A DNA stretch of 64,000 nucleotides from Gnetum montanum (GCA_015680685.1 MNCI01007937.1:1441339-1505338); one strand, 5' to 3'. Shown: positions 11,151 through 23,760, counted from the stretch's first letter. Notes: generated from the sequence alone by a model not told the origin. Numbers and translations are program-made.

Positions 11151-12710
11151 ACTTGTCTACGCAGCCATCACTAAACTAGAAGACACCTAGTGGCTTGAAA
11201 ATGAAAGTTTAAAACTATTTTACAAATGCACGAAGATTGCCTATCCACTTATTAATTCTTGTCATGATCAAATGCTTAGTTGCAGGGGAGATGCCCTATT
11301 CTAAAATAAAAAATTAATAAGTGTTTTTCATCTTTTTTGTTTTACAATTTTTTGATCATTTTCTCACATCTTAATAAAAATATTTCTTATTCTTTTCAAC
11401 TTTTTTCACATCTTTTTTTCATTTCCTTTGTTAGTAATCTTGTCTGTGAATAAAATAACATCACGTAGCCCATTGAGGTGAGGTTTTTCTATGTTGTCAA
11501 AGTCATGAGGGATTGATTATCTAGATAGTGAGGCCATGTCATACATACATCCATCCCATTAATAAGAGGTTCTTACCATGGTCATAATGATATTCTTTTT
11601 CACCATCAAATTAAGAATAAACTCGTCATCATTGTGCTTAGACAGAAAAGTGAAGAACCAAGTGGGAATGTGATGGGTGTGACATCAAGGAAATTTGTGG
11701 AATCTCTTTGACCACTTCTGTATGTTCTATCATGTTGCTAAGGTTGTAATTATATCCTTGTAGATCTAATGTAAAATAGAAGTAAGAGTAAAATAAGTGT
11801 TTCCTTACCATGTCATTAGAAAGACATATTACCCGTGCCTAAAGGTAGTCCTCTGGTAACGTTGACAGATAAAAATAGATAAAAGGGCACTGAATAAATT
11901 TTTGGGGGTCCCACTAAAAAGACATATTAACCATGCCTAAAGGTTGGTGGTTTCTCTAAATTCAAAAAACACAGTACCATGAATAAACCCCTTCCTTGGA
12001 TAGAACACCAAGTGATGATACTCCTTGCAATGGTTGTAGTCTTATGGTTGTCAATCAAAGAGATAAAACAATGCGATGTCATTCGAACATGGTTTGTGCT
12101 TGGTTTGAATCTTGGAAAGAAGGGCTAATGATTACTTTAACCATTAATAACACACAAGAATTCATTATGCCTATGGTGAGGCATCTCACGTCCCAATTTT
12201 TGCAATCCTTTCTAAAATCTGTCTCATCTCACTATTCATATGATCATAACTTGTGGTTTTGTGTATCATAGAATTATTTTCTAAAATTGGTGATTTTAAC
12301 ATGTGTGTTTTGTTCAAAAAGTATGCATTGCATTCAACTCCTTTGGTGCCTACAGATATTTTTAGGTGTGGTTATATAAGGGCATTAAGAGTTGGAGCCT
12401 ACCTTGGGGAGGATCAACTTGTATAATTGTTGTAACTTGTACTTGTCTAACATAATCACATCATCTTAAACCTTCCAAATGCATAAATGATAAATTCAAA
12501 ACCTTCCTTACCATATAACTAATTTGTTCTTTCCCTTGGATCCAATACCCTTTTCTTGCATCTTCTAAAGCTTTTAATTCCTATGATTCTGTCTCCTAAC
12601 ATTACCGATGCCTAAATATGAATTCCCACTTATCCTAGAACTTTGGATTCTACATGAAACCTTCCAACCAATCAAAAAGCTTCATTTTTCATGCTAAATG
12701 TCCTCATGGG
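11151..12710 (+). other. pol deletion site and 3' non-coding region, element 2
   Basis: Just after gag, at about 11285-11300, the sequence reads gcaggggagatgcc and then T-rich ttttttgttttaca. That is how the region after integrase begins in elements 1, I and 3, so the whole pol gene is missing here. The rest holds no recognised gene. The tag aaagacatgttacccatgcctaaagg occurs near 5800 (element 1) and again near 11820 and 11910. An open frame at 11996-12271 (91 codons) has no recognisable similarity. Confidence 0.65.
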
Positions 12711-12714
12711 ATGA

Positions 12715-12830
12715 AATTTCAAGACCCTTGATATTAACTACCCAATATCAAGTGGGAGCCAATATCAAATACTCGATGTTGAGTACTCATTATCAGGTTC
12801 ATAAAAATCTATAAATATGATCCCCGCGAT
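12715..12830 (+). promoter_or_regulatory. U3-like internal promoter segment upstream of ORF3, element 2
   Basis: This stretch carries cttgatatta, ccaatatcaa, caatatcaaatactcgatg and ttatcagg, then a TATA box ctataaata at 12809-12817. The same run of gatatc/gaatac/cgatattg motifs ahead of a ctataaata box forms the U3 of the LTR-A copies, including the 3' LTR of this element (30430-30520). It lies about 600 bases before ORF3, inside the element. I infer an internal promoter for ORF3; no transcript evidence is available. Confidence 0.5.
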
Positions 12831-13417
12831 GCTCAAAAAATAATTATCATTAATTAAAGCTAGGAAATTTTTTGAATTTTTCTCTCTCAACTAAGAGCTG
12901 TGCGCATCTAACTTCCACACACGATATCTTACTCCATACTATTTCATTTTTCATGGTTTTTAAACCTATTTGATCTCGAAGTGTTCAATTTCATCAGGGG
13001 AGGGTGCTTGTGTGGAAAACTTGTGCCAAATTTTTGAAATTGACTATTTCCTAGAAGGTATTATAAGGGTAAAAATGTTAAAACCCCTAAGTGTCTTAAT
13101 GAACAATCAATTGTATGCATGCCAAAATCTCTAATTCCCTCATCTAAGGGATCATAACCATCATTATAAGCCATACATAACAAAAAAGAAGCCAACTATG
13201 AAGGGTCATATAAGAAGTTAACACTTTTTGGGCATTTTTCTTGAGATTTTTCTAACTCTACAATCAAATAAGCTAAGAACTTAATCAAACTAAGGTCATG
13301 AGTAAGGTATAAACCTATTGATGATAAATTAAAAATACCTTAGTAACACCAAATCCTTGATTAATTGTAAATCACCCTAAAAAGAGGAGGATAAGGACCT
13401 TCGTAGGATGTAAGAAA
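12831..13417 (+). other. Putative ORF3 leader, element 2
   Basis: This A/T-rich stretch between the TATA-like box and the ORF3 start has no coding similarity. The corresponding stretch in element I (17889-18340) is also A/T-rich and about 450 bases long. Confidence 0.45.
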
Positions 13418-13874
13418 ATGCCTAAGAGGTGGCAAAGGTTAACCAAGAGAACAAGACCCACCAGTTAATAATGAAGAACAAGAGGCCTAGTCATTTAGCA
13501 TTCATCAAGAGGATCCTGCTATAGGGCAGTTGGTCCAAGTGAAGGCTACAAAACCATAGGCTCAAGTGCAAGGACAACACCTCACATTGTTCCAAGAATG
13601 CCTCCAAGCCATTCAGGAGAGATCAATTAACTACGGTCATCATGAAAATGAACTTTGGGCCATTCATGGCATTTGTCCCTAAAGTGGTAAGAACTAAACT
13701 TTAAGCATTGGCTCTATGGCACATCCTCTTTGAAAGTGGGGAATGGCGGAGACTCTGTCTCTTTTTCAGTTAAGGCCATTATAGAGGCTCTAAACATACC
13801 AAATGTGGGGGCCAAGGTAGTGCATCTATCCACAAGGTCTAATGCAAAAACCAAAAAGCAATGGCTAAAGTGGG
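13418..13874 (+). pseudogene. ORF3 part 1, element 2 (plant transposon-protein-like), split by element I
   Basis: The frame begins MPKRWQR at 13418 and, with stops and shifts, leads to an open stretch ending KTKKQWLKW at the insertion of element I. Removing 13875-28078 and one target copy makes the frame run on: the codons after QWLKW at 28084 read AYNKENKLYIKL with no break. The homologous stretch in element I has KVKRKWTQRCYG. Function is unknown; see part 2 for the domain assignment. Confidence 0.7.
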
Positions 13875-14815
13875 TGATGAGCGGTGAGATACCCCTACGT
13901 CCAATCATACAAATCACAAGCATTCATGCACGATCCAGTTGATATCCACAGACTTTATCATTTCCAGTGCACTAGCTATTTAGGAAGTGAATCTAACCTT
14001 AAGGTCAATCATTGTCCTCCCAATTACACTTGTGATGTACGTTGGTATGGTTAAGTGGAACTCAGGCATCCAATTTTTCTCATTTTGTATTTTATATTGT
14101 GGGTGCTCAAAATGTAGATAAAAAAGAGTTTAATTAACTAATCTCAATGATTAATTAACTAATCATTTATCTAATCCTAACATAAGTATCCATTACCACT
14201 TTCCATACACATCTTGAACCCATGTATCCATTGTTGGGTGACCAAACGCTACACTACTAGGCATACCAAGCGATAACATTGCTAGGATTACTAAGCAAAT
14301 ACGTGTTATGCTCGAAGCGGTGATACTTATGTGTGTAATATATCTCATTTAATTGTCTCATTAATGTAATAACTAGAAAATATTTGATAACTAATTGAAA
14401 AAATTTAATAAATTATTGAAAAAATTAAATGCATAAATAAAATAGCTAATCTATCCAAAGTGTTACAAGGTTTATCAAAAATCTTGTCTTTATTGCCGCA
14501 CACACTGTCGTGCTTAGGTACAACACTGCTTGAATATAGATCTGTACACTCAATGACTCCTGCTACAAGCACTCAGGGAAAAAAATTCTAACTTTTGAAT
14601 CAAAAAAATGCAAGATTTTTGCTACTACTAAAATTTGGACTCCCCATAAATGCGGCCGATATGCATGTATTTATAAGCGATGGACAAACACTGCATTGAG
14701 GAGGCCTCATTGATATAGGTTGAGATGCATTAATGGGGCCTCATCAACATAGTCAACTACATTGACAAGGCCTCATCGATGTAGCCAACCAATGATGACT
14801 CATCATACCCCCAAA
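13875..14815 (-). repeat. LTR-A, 3' LTR of element I (941 bp)
   Basis: On the plus strand it begins TGATGAGCGG and ends CTCATCA, directly followed by the reversed polypurine tract (tacccccaa). It is far more like 27132-28078 than like any other LTR-A copy, by eye roughly 85-90% identical, which makes the two a pair. Its U3 (14690-14800) holds degenerate copies of a gaggcctcatcgatg module, and a TATA box (tataaata on the minus strand) lies near 14670. The left flank gtggg (13870-13874) pairs with gtagg at 28079-28083. Confidence 0.9.
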
Positions 14816-14826
14816 ATTGAATGAAA
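14816..14826 (-). promoter_or_regulatory. Polypurine tract, element I
   Basis: On the minus strand it reads ttttgggggta directly before TGATGAG of the 3' LTR. It matches the catgggggta of elements 1, 2 and 3 except for the first bases. Confidence 0.8.
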
Positions 14827-15144
14827 ACTCATCCTCAAGTTCTTTTACAAAACTAGGAAGGTATGGGATTATTAATTAACTTTTCTTTCAACAACACAAA
14901 CTTGACTGACTTGACAAAAAATTAAGTGCCCAGGTGTACGGATCAACACATTACAAAAATGATGGTGTTTAGGACACAAAATTGAATACCATGATATGAC
15001 TCTTCAAAAATTGGACAACGTGTCCCTTGATGATGTAAAACTTGTTGGAGAAGATCAAACAGTCCCAGGTAGTGATGGTTCCTAAGGCTCTGAGGGACCT
15101 TCCCCGACTTCACGCATTGGCAATGGTTGCAGCAATTTTGATTG

Positions 15145-17888
15145 TCATGTTGCTGCTGAAAATTCAAGTGGGAGACAGAAAGCATCCAGTAGTGCTTTCA
15201 TTTTCTCCTCTTCACTCTTGGGATCATGCACTACCCATGCAACTTCCCCAGTGTGGGTTGAAACAAGCAAATCCTAAGGACACGGGATCGCTAGAAACAA
15301 CTCCTTAACATTGAGGAACTAGGCAGTGAGCTATTTGTGTTCAATGTCAAATGCTCGCATTATGTTCTTTAGCTCTTGGTAGTCATTCGTACATCTGGCT
15401 AGGTCCTCAATGATGGATCATTAATCTATGAATCATCCTTTGAGGAATTCGAGTTCAGCGTTAGTAGTCTCAAGCTTTTGCTTAGTGTCCTTGTGGTGTT
15501 TAAACTTAGCCTTGTATAGCATGTATGAGCTAGCCACCTGTTTCTCCAATTCTAACCATGACTATCCAGTTGTCAATATTGCTAGGTTTGCATAATGGAG
15601 ATTGGCCAACTCCATATACTCTGTCATCTTTTTTGATCTACAACTCCTTCAAGCAGATCTCTGCTTTGTTGTAGGCATCAATCCCATTAAGGATGGGCTA
15701 CCACATCTCTCTTCCTTGTTGGAGTTATAGGAGGGCTTCATTTACTTTAGCCTTTGCCATCTGGATTTCTCTTTCATTAATTTCCTTTTACAAGCCTACC
15801 TGGTCCTTGTAATGATTTTTCACTCTTTCAAACTTGAGAGCTTTATTCTTCCAAGCAATGATTTTAATGGCATACTTTTCTCGCAAGGTGCATACCTCCT
15901 CCATTAATAGATTACAATTCTCTGTGACCAATTTTCTTAATTTAGTGTTGACTCTAGCAAGCTACTCCTACTGTTGATGAATGAATTCTTGCATTTGATC
16001 TCTTTGAGTATCAACATTTTGTAGGAGATAATTTTGTGTGGTCAATGCTTCATTTTCTTAGCACATGTAATTCAAGTCCTTTTTAATTAAGTTCATTTCA
16101 ACTTCTACCATCGACTATTTGAAGATGGCCATTAGTAATTCCTCCTCAGCCTTTTCAAATCGTTCTTAAAGCTAATTGATAACTTCATCTTTTGTCATTG
16201 CCAACCTAAGGATTGTTTGTTCTGCAAGTTGGGCACGAAGTTTAGCAACCTTTATGACCAAGCATTGATTTTTCTCTTGGGCTATTTCTAGTTTCCCCTC
16301 TGAAATGATGGATCTACCCCTTGCATTTAGTAGCTTCAGCTAGGTTGCAGTGATGTTCTCTAGAAGATCAAAGATGTTTAGAGTTGGTTTCCTGGTTCCC
16401 ACTAATCTTTCCAATAATTGTTTGTGCTGAGCTACGTTTAATTTCTCACCAACCATGCTTGTGGATGTCTACACATCTTGGAGTGTAGATATGTTTGATA
16501 CAGATGTCACAGGTGCATTTAGTGCTTCAGCTACATAGTTAGCTACCACTTCTGCCACTATCTTTTACCCTTGGTGTTACATCACCAAGACAGTTGCCTC
16601 TTCACCTTTTTCCAACCTCACTAAGAAAGTGGCAGCATTCCCAAAGATTTTTGGGAACAGATGATGTGCCACTAATGAAACTGTCACCTCCAAAGTATTG
16701 GGATCTGACCTCAAAGATAGCTATGTCCTTTGGGTAGAGAAAATCAAACCACCCCTCTCCATTTGGCTAACTATTCAGGCTGCCTCGTTCAGGTGACTCA
16801 TTGCTGGCTAATACACAAATGGATCTACCCTAGTCATCCCTACCTGCTGCTCTTGTTCACTCAAGAGCTGCTCTTGGATTTGTCATAGATAGTCAAGGAC
16901 TATGTGGGCCTCTGATGTTGTCTCCTAAGTGGGTGATGGTGGTGGCAACTCCTCTTCTTGAATGGTTGTTAGCATTTTATTTTTCATAATTTCTACTCAT
17001 GAGGCCAAGGGAGCATGCCTGAGAGTGTCATTTGAATAGCGAACAATACCTACCCTCTTGTAAAGTTGTCTGATAAGGCATAGAAACGGTAGGATCTTCC
17101 TTCTACATTCGTTCTCCTTGAAATGCTACTCAATCTCCAAATAAATTAGCTATGGAAGGTTAATGAGAAATTTCCCGCTTAGAGCGGTGTTTGCTTAAGT
17201 GGAGAAAGCAGTCATCTTAATACGCCACAATCTTGAAATAAGTCTGCTTCACCATTGTGAGTGCACCATACTCCTTACAGTCCACCCCATAGCATCGCTG
17301 GGTCCACTTCCTTTTTACCTTAGGATCATCTTTTGTTAATATCTCTGCCAACTTTGTTCTAATATCTAACAACCCTAGTGCCTATGCGATGGCCCCCACC
17401 AAGTAGGATACTTGAATGTCCTTGATTTTTACAACAGACCTTGGCCTTTAGCTATTCCAAAAGAGATAGGTCTCTCCATGTACCACTCCCCACTAGTCAT
17501 GATGATTGACCACATGGAAGAGGTTTGCAATTGTGTTTTAACATTATCTAGAGATTTTTTTCAAAAATGACCTAAAATTTATCTCTTGAAAAACTGATCT
17601 TTGGATCTCTTGGGACTTGATGATGTTTAGGTAGGCTTGAGTCAAAGTGACCTCAAGCCTTGGCATAGATCCCAATGCTTTCCCTTATTGAGATTGTTTT
17701 GTAGGCACTTCTTCTTCTGGAATCTATCAAACAAATTCCACTTCAGGCTCCTCATGAACAGGTCCTGTTGCATGGGTCACCTCTTGTTGTTCTTGGCCTT
17801 GTTCTTGCTAGCCCCTTCCAGCTCTGGGTCATTTCTTCCATGGTTGTCAGGGTTCTCCTTCCTACAGATGCTTTTGTTTGGGTGCCAT
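15145..17888 (-). pseudogene. ORF3, element I (plant transposon-protein-like plus coiled coil)
   Basis: The ATG at 17888 opens a reading of about 914 codon positions with several stops and frameshifts. Its N-terminal third aligns with ORF3 of element 2 (KVKRKWTQRCYGVDCKEYG, then VKQTYFKIVAY, then SRRTNVEGRSYRFYALSDNF). The central and C-terminal parts (about 16700-15500) are Lys/Glu/Leu-rich with heptad-like spacing, a long coiled coil. The end (AWVVHDPKSEEEKMKALL) matches MVHDPQMEEEKL in element 2, which fixes the stop near 15145. Lying between pol and the 3' LTR, it occupies the env position, but I see no signal peptide or membrane segment. The product's role is unknown. Confidence 0.6.
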
Positions 17889-18340
17889 CTGTAATCACAA
17901 TCGAACCATGGATTAGCAATCTTTGTGTAATCGTAAAACAATTGGGATGCCTTAACTCTTGAGGGTAGTTACTCTAGGCTAAGTTGTGATTATGGCTGAT
18001 TTAATTAACTTAATTGTTATTCCTATTTATGCCTTATCATTAATAAATCATCCCGAAGGTTATTTGAAGGGTTAACTTGGAAAAAATTGATTTTTATGTA
18101 TGATTAAGGTTACTAACCCTTGGGAGAGTTAGAAAAAATTTTCAAAAATTACATTAGAAACCTTAAGGTTTATGGCCCCCACGATAAAGATCTTACCTCC
18201 AGTAACTGCAGGATCAAAAAATAGAGTGATTTGGACAAATAGTTTGACAGCTATGGACACTAGAAGGTTTTAGGCTCTGAAAAATCACAAAAATTTCCCA
18301 TGTGTTATGAGCAAATGACAAAAAATTCCAAAGTGTCCGG
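17889..18340 (-). other. Putative ORF3 leader, element I
   Basis: An A/T-rich stretch without coding similarity lies between the internal TATA-like box and the ORF3 ATG. It ends gattgtgattacag just before the ATG, which resembles a splice acceptor; whether splicing is used cannot be told. Confidence 0.4.
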
Positions 18341-18455
18341 TGGTATATATAGTATTTTTGTATTACATCAACAAGGCCTCATTGATGTGGTCGGCTGCAT
18401 CGAGGGGGTCTTGTCGACATGGTCAGCTACATCGACAGGGCCTCGTTGACGTAAC
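18341..18455 (-). promoter_or_regulatory. U3-like internal promoter segment upstream of ORF3, element I
   Basis: On the plus strand, 18363-18453 holds three degenerate copies of the gaggcctcgttgacgta module and reads catggtcagctacatcgac. The 3' LTR of the same element has catagtcaactacattgac at 14749-14767, with ggcctc following in both. A TATA box (actatatatacc on the minus strand) lies at 18341-18352. The module is found here and in the U3 of element I's LTRs and of the solo LTR at 45861, not in element 1. I infer a duplicated LTR promoter driving ORF3. Confidence 0.55.
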
Positions 18456-20064
18456 TGTTGATCATTATTGACTTTAGTCAAACTTTCAAGATATAAGGAA
18501 TTTTTTGATAAAATTAGGGTCAAATGAACACTTAGAAGACCAAGAATAGTATGAAATCATGAGAAGAGGGTGTTGAAGTTCATAAATTTGAAAAATGGAG
18601 AAATTTTGATTTAATGGATGAATGCAATGAAAAATTGAGTATTGAGTAGTTTACACAATGGAAAATACAAAATATAAGATTGTAGTAATGTCAAAGGTAA
18701 GAAACCTTAACTAATCAAGCCAAAAGCTATGTAACTGGGTCCTCCCATAGTAGGCTTATGCCCTTTTTGCCCTTGCATAACCTCAACTAAGAAGTCCGTG
18801 GGCCCCATAGTTGATTTAATGATCATGATAAGTTAAGGACCAACCCAAAAGAATCCACTCAAGAATCCCAACACATTAGACTAAGACATAAAGCATAACA
18901 TAGAACCTGGTAGTGAAGTGAGTTATGGTAGCATGTATGGATAATAGAGAAGGTGGAATGAAGTTCCAAATTGAGGTCATAAGAAGTCCCTTGTGGAATT
19001 GTGGTTAAAATGACCTGAAAAGTTCCATCCTTAGTCCAGACCAAAGCCATCCACTTTCAGTGACTTCACATTGCCACTCTAAGACCAATCCACTCAGTCA
19101 ACACACAAGAGTGCCCCTATAAGACAACCATCATTCCACAAAGAGGAGAGAAATAGGAAGTGAGAGAGAAAGGGCCTTAGTTAGAGGGGAGCCCTTTTAT
19201 TTCTCCAAGGGGTGCGCTTTGAATTTCCATTATTTTATTTTTCTTTTTTTTTAAATGGGAACCACACCATGTGAGGACTTATTCATATTATAGGGGTGTG
19301 CTTTGAATTGCTATAGTTTGTTTTTGTTTTGTTTTGTTTTTTTTTNTTTTGAATGATAGGAACCACACCATGCAATGACGTTATTTATCTTCATATTATT
19401 GTATGGTATGGAATGATAATAAGTCCATGAAAAAACACTCAAGCACTCAAGTAAGAAGAAGAGTAAAAAGAGTATTGAGTCCCCTTGAAGTCACACCCTT
19501 TAAAACCTTTTCGATCTTTCCTAATTCTGGAACTACCAAGGTCACAGATTAATTAAAAGTTTTTTTAAATGAAAAAGGGACCTCAAATTCCCAAAACAAG
19601 AAAAACCATAGAGTTCTTTGGATGGTTGGATGATGTGGACTCACTACCTATTCCATAAAAAAAATAAACCATGTCAAAGTCATTAAACATTAGAATTCAA
19701 AAATAGAAACCAGACATCAATAATCACACATTAAGCATAAACCATCATTAGTAAATAGCAACAAAAGCATTGTGTCCTATGACAATAAAGCAAATTTATT
19801 AGCAAAAATGAGAAAATATCACACTTAATCAAAAGAAACACAAGAAATGAAATAAAGTAAAATATATAAGAAAGTGTAAAATAATCAAGAAAATTTGAAT
19901 GTACTAAAAATGGTATAAAATCAAAAAAAATTAAAATCAAAAATGTAAAAAATAAAAAGGGTAGAAAAACTGAGAGGCTGTGGTAATGGTCAGCATGGAT
20001 GGCCATCTCCCCCATGACTGAGTTGGAAGGAGGAGATTTAAAAAATAGAATGTGGATGTCCATC
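18456..20064 (-). other. 3' non-coding region after pol, element I
   Basis: No gene. Read on the minus strand it starts with cagtcatgggggagatggcc (about 20003-20022), a purine motif kept after integrase in elements 2 and 3, then T-rich sequence. The tag ggtcctccc...gcttatgccc near 18740 matches element 3 near 61745. A T-rich stretch around 19320-19350 contains one undetermined base (19346). Confidence 0.65.
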
Positions 20065-21430
20065 TATTGAGGTGGTAGTTACACTGGCCTGTCTTGGTTT
20101 TATGAAAGGTTTAATTTATTGAATATTGACCAACTACTTTTTATTTGGGCTGTTAGGTTTGTAAATTATCATGGCCCTATAGGGAAAGGTTTGATCAATT
20201 ATATAAGGTCCCTCCCACAATGTTTGAAATTTTACCTTTTGAGATACATGTATGGGGTTCCAGTAGAGGACCTTATCTTCTGGTTGAAACCTTACTTTCC
20301 TAATTCTAAGGTCATGGTGTTGCTTGCTGAATGCCTTGTTCACCTCAATTAAAGATAGGGCCACTAAGCAATTTTCGTCTAGCACATTCAAGTTTATCAA
20401 TCTTTCCTTTTGTGCTAAACTTAGGTCAAGGTTTAGATCAAAGGCCATTGAGAGTGTGCAAAGCTTAGATTGAATTGGTAGTGTTGGAAGTTTTCCATAC
20501 ACTCACTCATAGGGAGAATATCCAATAGGAAGTTTCCAAGTTGATAGGTAAGCCCAGAGAGCATCATTAAGTTTTGTGCTCCAATCCTTTCTATATTTGC
20601 TAATGGTTTACGTTAATATTTTTATAATCTCCCAATTGGTTACCTCTACTTGGCCATTGACTTGGGATTGGTAAGGTGTTATTAATTTATGTTCTACCCC
20701 TAAGCGTTACATTAATTTTATAAACGTGGCACCTACGAAATGAGTTCCATTATTAAAAATTAGTGAACATGGAACCCCAAACCTATTTACAATATTTTAT
20801 TATATAAATCTAGCAACAGTGGATGATGTGCAATATGTAATGGCTGCCTCTTCAACCCATTTTGTGCAATAGTCAACTGTTACTATAATGTATGATTTCC
20901 TATTAAACATGGATGTGATGGGACCCATGAAATCAATGCCCCATATGTCAAAAGGTTTAAGTGGTTGAATCCACTGTTAAGGACCTTCCATATGGGCGGT
21001 CATCACCCCATCACATTGACAACATTTACAAGACTTAAAAAACTGGTGGACATCCATAAAGATTATGAGCCAATAGTATCTTGCCATCAAGGTTTTTATG
21101 ATTGTGTGTCTCCCTACATAGTGGCCTTCGCAAGGTCCTTCATGAGCATCCTAGAGAATGTGCAGTTGATCTTCATCAAGGACATACCAACGGATCAAAC
21201 AATTGGCACACACCTTGTAAAGATGTCCATTGATTTCCATAAAGTATTTGACCCGATGAATAAATTATTGCTTTTTCCTAAAATCTAGGTCTTATGGCAT
21301 CTCTTGAGTAAGAAGATATGTGAAGATGTCATTATACCATATTGCTTTTTCAAGCGTTTATTCATTTATTGCTCTAGTAAAGAGGAGTTCATTTAGAAAT
21401 TGATCAGAGAGTAGGCTTCCCTCCTCTTTT
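20065..21430 (-). pseudogene. Integrase remnant, element I
   Basis: On the minus strand the core shows WGIDFMGPI (first catalytic Asp kept), LIFNNGTHF (second Asp changed to Asn, as in element 1) and GQVEVTN (catalytic Glu kept). The C-terminal part is the best preserved: 122 open codons at 20502-20134 including VYGKLPTLP, WNPIHVSQKVKFQTLWEGPY and IIYKPNSPNKK. The N-terminal zinc region is shifted among frames. The shared Asp-to-Asn change in two copies could be inherited or parallel decay. Confidence 0.85.
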
Positions 21431-21880
21431 TTATCCCATCTTAAGTGAGAAATATGATCAGTGACCACATTCTCGGTCCCTTTTTGATCTACCATTGTAA
21501 GATCGAATTCCTACAACATCACAAACCACCGTATAACACAAGGGCTCATCGTTGGCTTATTCATAAGGAAGCGAATTGCACTGTAGTCCATATGTACAAA
21601 TACTTTGTAACCTAGCACATAATGTCTAAACTTTTCAAGTGCATACACCATTGCCATTAATTCTTTCTCTGTGGTTGTGTAATTTAACTGTGCACCCACA
21701 ATGCTTCGACTCATGTAGTCAATATAATATGAACATTTCTTATCGTCCATCTACGTAAGCACTACTCCCAAAGTATAGTTAGATGCATCTGTCATGACAT
21801 GAAATGGTTTGAACCAATCTGATACTTGTAGGATTGGTGTTTCTACGAGTTTTTCTTTTAATCATTGGAATGTGTTTTCA
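21431..21880 (-). pseudogene. RNase H remnant, element I
   Basis: Complete in length, unlike element 1. Landmarks are VMTDASNYTLG (catalytic Asp), SIVGAQLNYTTTEKELMA (catalytic Glu), HMDYSAIRFLMNKP, then VIRWFVMLQEFDL and ENVVTDHISHL, the usual end of gypsy RNase H before integrase. A stop near 21752 follows VVLT. Confidence 0.85.
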
Positions 21881-23760
21881 CATTCCTTAGTCCAAATGAA
21901 AGGTGCATCTTTCCTTGTAAGTTCTACTAACAGCTTTACAATCTTAGAGAAATTCTCAATAAATCACTAGTAGTGACCAGTGTGTTCAAGGAATGACTGA
22001 ACATCTTTGACGGTCTCTTGTTGGTATGTTATTCCTTGAATGACCCTTATCTTTTTTGGGTCTACCTCAATCCCTTTCTGTGAAATTCGATGTCCTAGCA
22101 CAATGCCTTCTTGGATAATGAGATGACTCTTTTGCGAATTGAGCCCTAGGTTTGTCTCAACACATGTCTTCAGTACTTACTCAAGTCAGTCCAAGAGTTT
22201 CTCAAAGGTAGCTCCATAGGTGGAGAAGTCATCCATGAAGACTTCAACACCACTACTAATGAGTGGCGAGGTATCCCTACACTCAACTATACCAATACGA
22301 GCGTTCACGCATGATCCAATCAAACTCTATAGATGGGCTAGTTGTGGTATTTAGATAGTTACATGTTGATCATAGTTGGTTATCTCCCCACCTGGACTAG
22401 TATTGCTTTGTCACGTATGATTTAGCCCAGAGTGAGGTGTATGATGTGGTCCTAAACTAGTGCTACTCCTAGAGGCAATGGAAAATAACTTTGATTAACC
22501 TAAGGGAGAATGGAAGAAGAGAATCTAAGCTAGCCTAAGTGCGATGAGCATCTATCCTTAATCATTCATACACATCTTGGACCTCATGTACTACTTTTAG
22601 AGCATTCCTAGATATGGTACTGGGTTAACAAGTAGTCACACTTGAATGCTCGTGATTAAGTCGTGCCCATTCCGTGTTTAATAACAGGGATAGTGAATGA
22701 GGATAAAGGAAGAGTAATTAAGAAACAATAAATAACAATAACAATTAAATAACTAAAACTAAGTGAATGTTGCAATGATGAAGTAATCTCGATCTTTATT
22801 GCTGGTCATGTGCATGTCCAAGTACATCACACTCGAATAAAGGTTTTGTACAATTACAATCAGCACACTGCAGGCATGCACTAAGGAAAGGGTTGAGATG
22901 AACTAAAAATGAACAAAAACACTCTACTCTAACACTACTTATTCTAACTAACCCCTTCTTTTTCTATGTGCCCAAATGTGGTATTTATAGGCTTACACAA
23001 GAATCACGATATCACGTATTCGATATCGCAGGTCCGATATTGGAGCCTGAAAAATCATGGTTTATCAACTACTAATCTATTGTTGAAAGATACTAAGGAC
23101 CAAGCATTAAAATGTCGCAGGGGCATTGCATAGGTCAAATGGCATCTTACAATATGCAAAAGTCCCCCAGGGACTCATGAATGTTGTCTTGGCTTGGTCT
23201 TCTAGCACAATTTGGATTTGGTTATAGCCACTATAACCATCCAAAAAACTATAATAACAATGCTCAAATATGGTGTCTAATACTTGATCCACAAATGGAA
23301 AAGGAAAGTGATCCTTAAATGTTGCCATATTTAACAACATAATGTCAATGCAAACCCGCCATTTACCATCCTTCTTTGGTACAATTATGAGTGGGCTAAT
23401 CCACTCACTATCCATGATTGGATAGATAAACCCTACCTTGAGGAGTTGCTCTATTTCTTCCTTAATGATTTATTTCAATTTGTAGTTTAGACACCTCTAT
23501 GGCTGCCTTCTAGGTTTCATGGATGGGTTAATGTACATGTAGTGTCGGCATATCCTTGGATCAATTCCTATTAGCTCTAGATATGACTAAGCGAAGGCTA
23601 TTGACCATTTATTTACCACTTTCAACAAATTTTCTTTTTGATCAGGAGCAAGTTTGGCATTAATGATGATTGGTTTACCATTCTTTAAAAATGCATACTC
23701 CATTCCGACTGGTAAAGTTTTTAGTTCTAAGGGTTCCTGCTTGAAGTGATCAAGGATCTC
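21881..23760 (-). pseudogene. Reverse transcriptase remnant, element I, split by a solo LTR
   Basis: The first part (23760-23073) holds DSEWISPLIIVPKKDGKW, VCIDIMLLN, SFLDGYSGYNQI and MPFDLCNAPATF. After the solo LTR (22257-23067) the second part begins GVEVFMDDFSTYG with both palm Asp residues present and runs into the thumb (QSFLEHTGHY). Joining across the target duplication restores the order seen in element 1. Several stops remain, and the break falls a few residues before the catalytic box. Confidence 0.88.
22257..23067 (-). repeat. Solo LTR-A with perfect target duplication (811 bp)
   Basis: Flanked by ACTAC on both sides (22252-22256 and 23068-23072). On the minus strand it starts TGATAAACC and ends ACTCATTA, slightly decayed forms of the family termini. 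U3 carries the cgatatcg/gaatac module and a TATA box (cctataaata). No primer site, coding or polypurine sequence adjoins it, so it is a solo LTR left by recombination between two LTRs of a full insertion. Confidence 0.95.
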
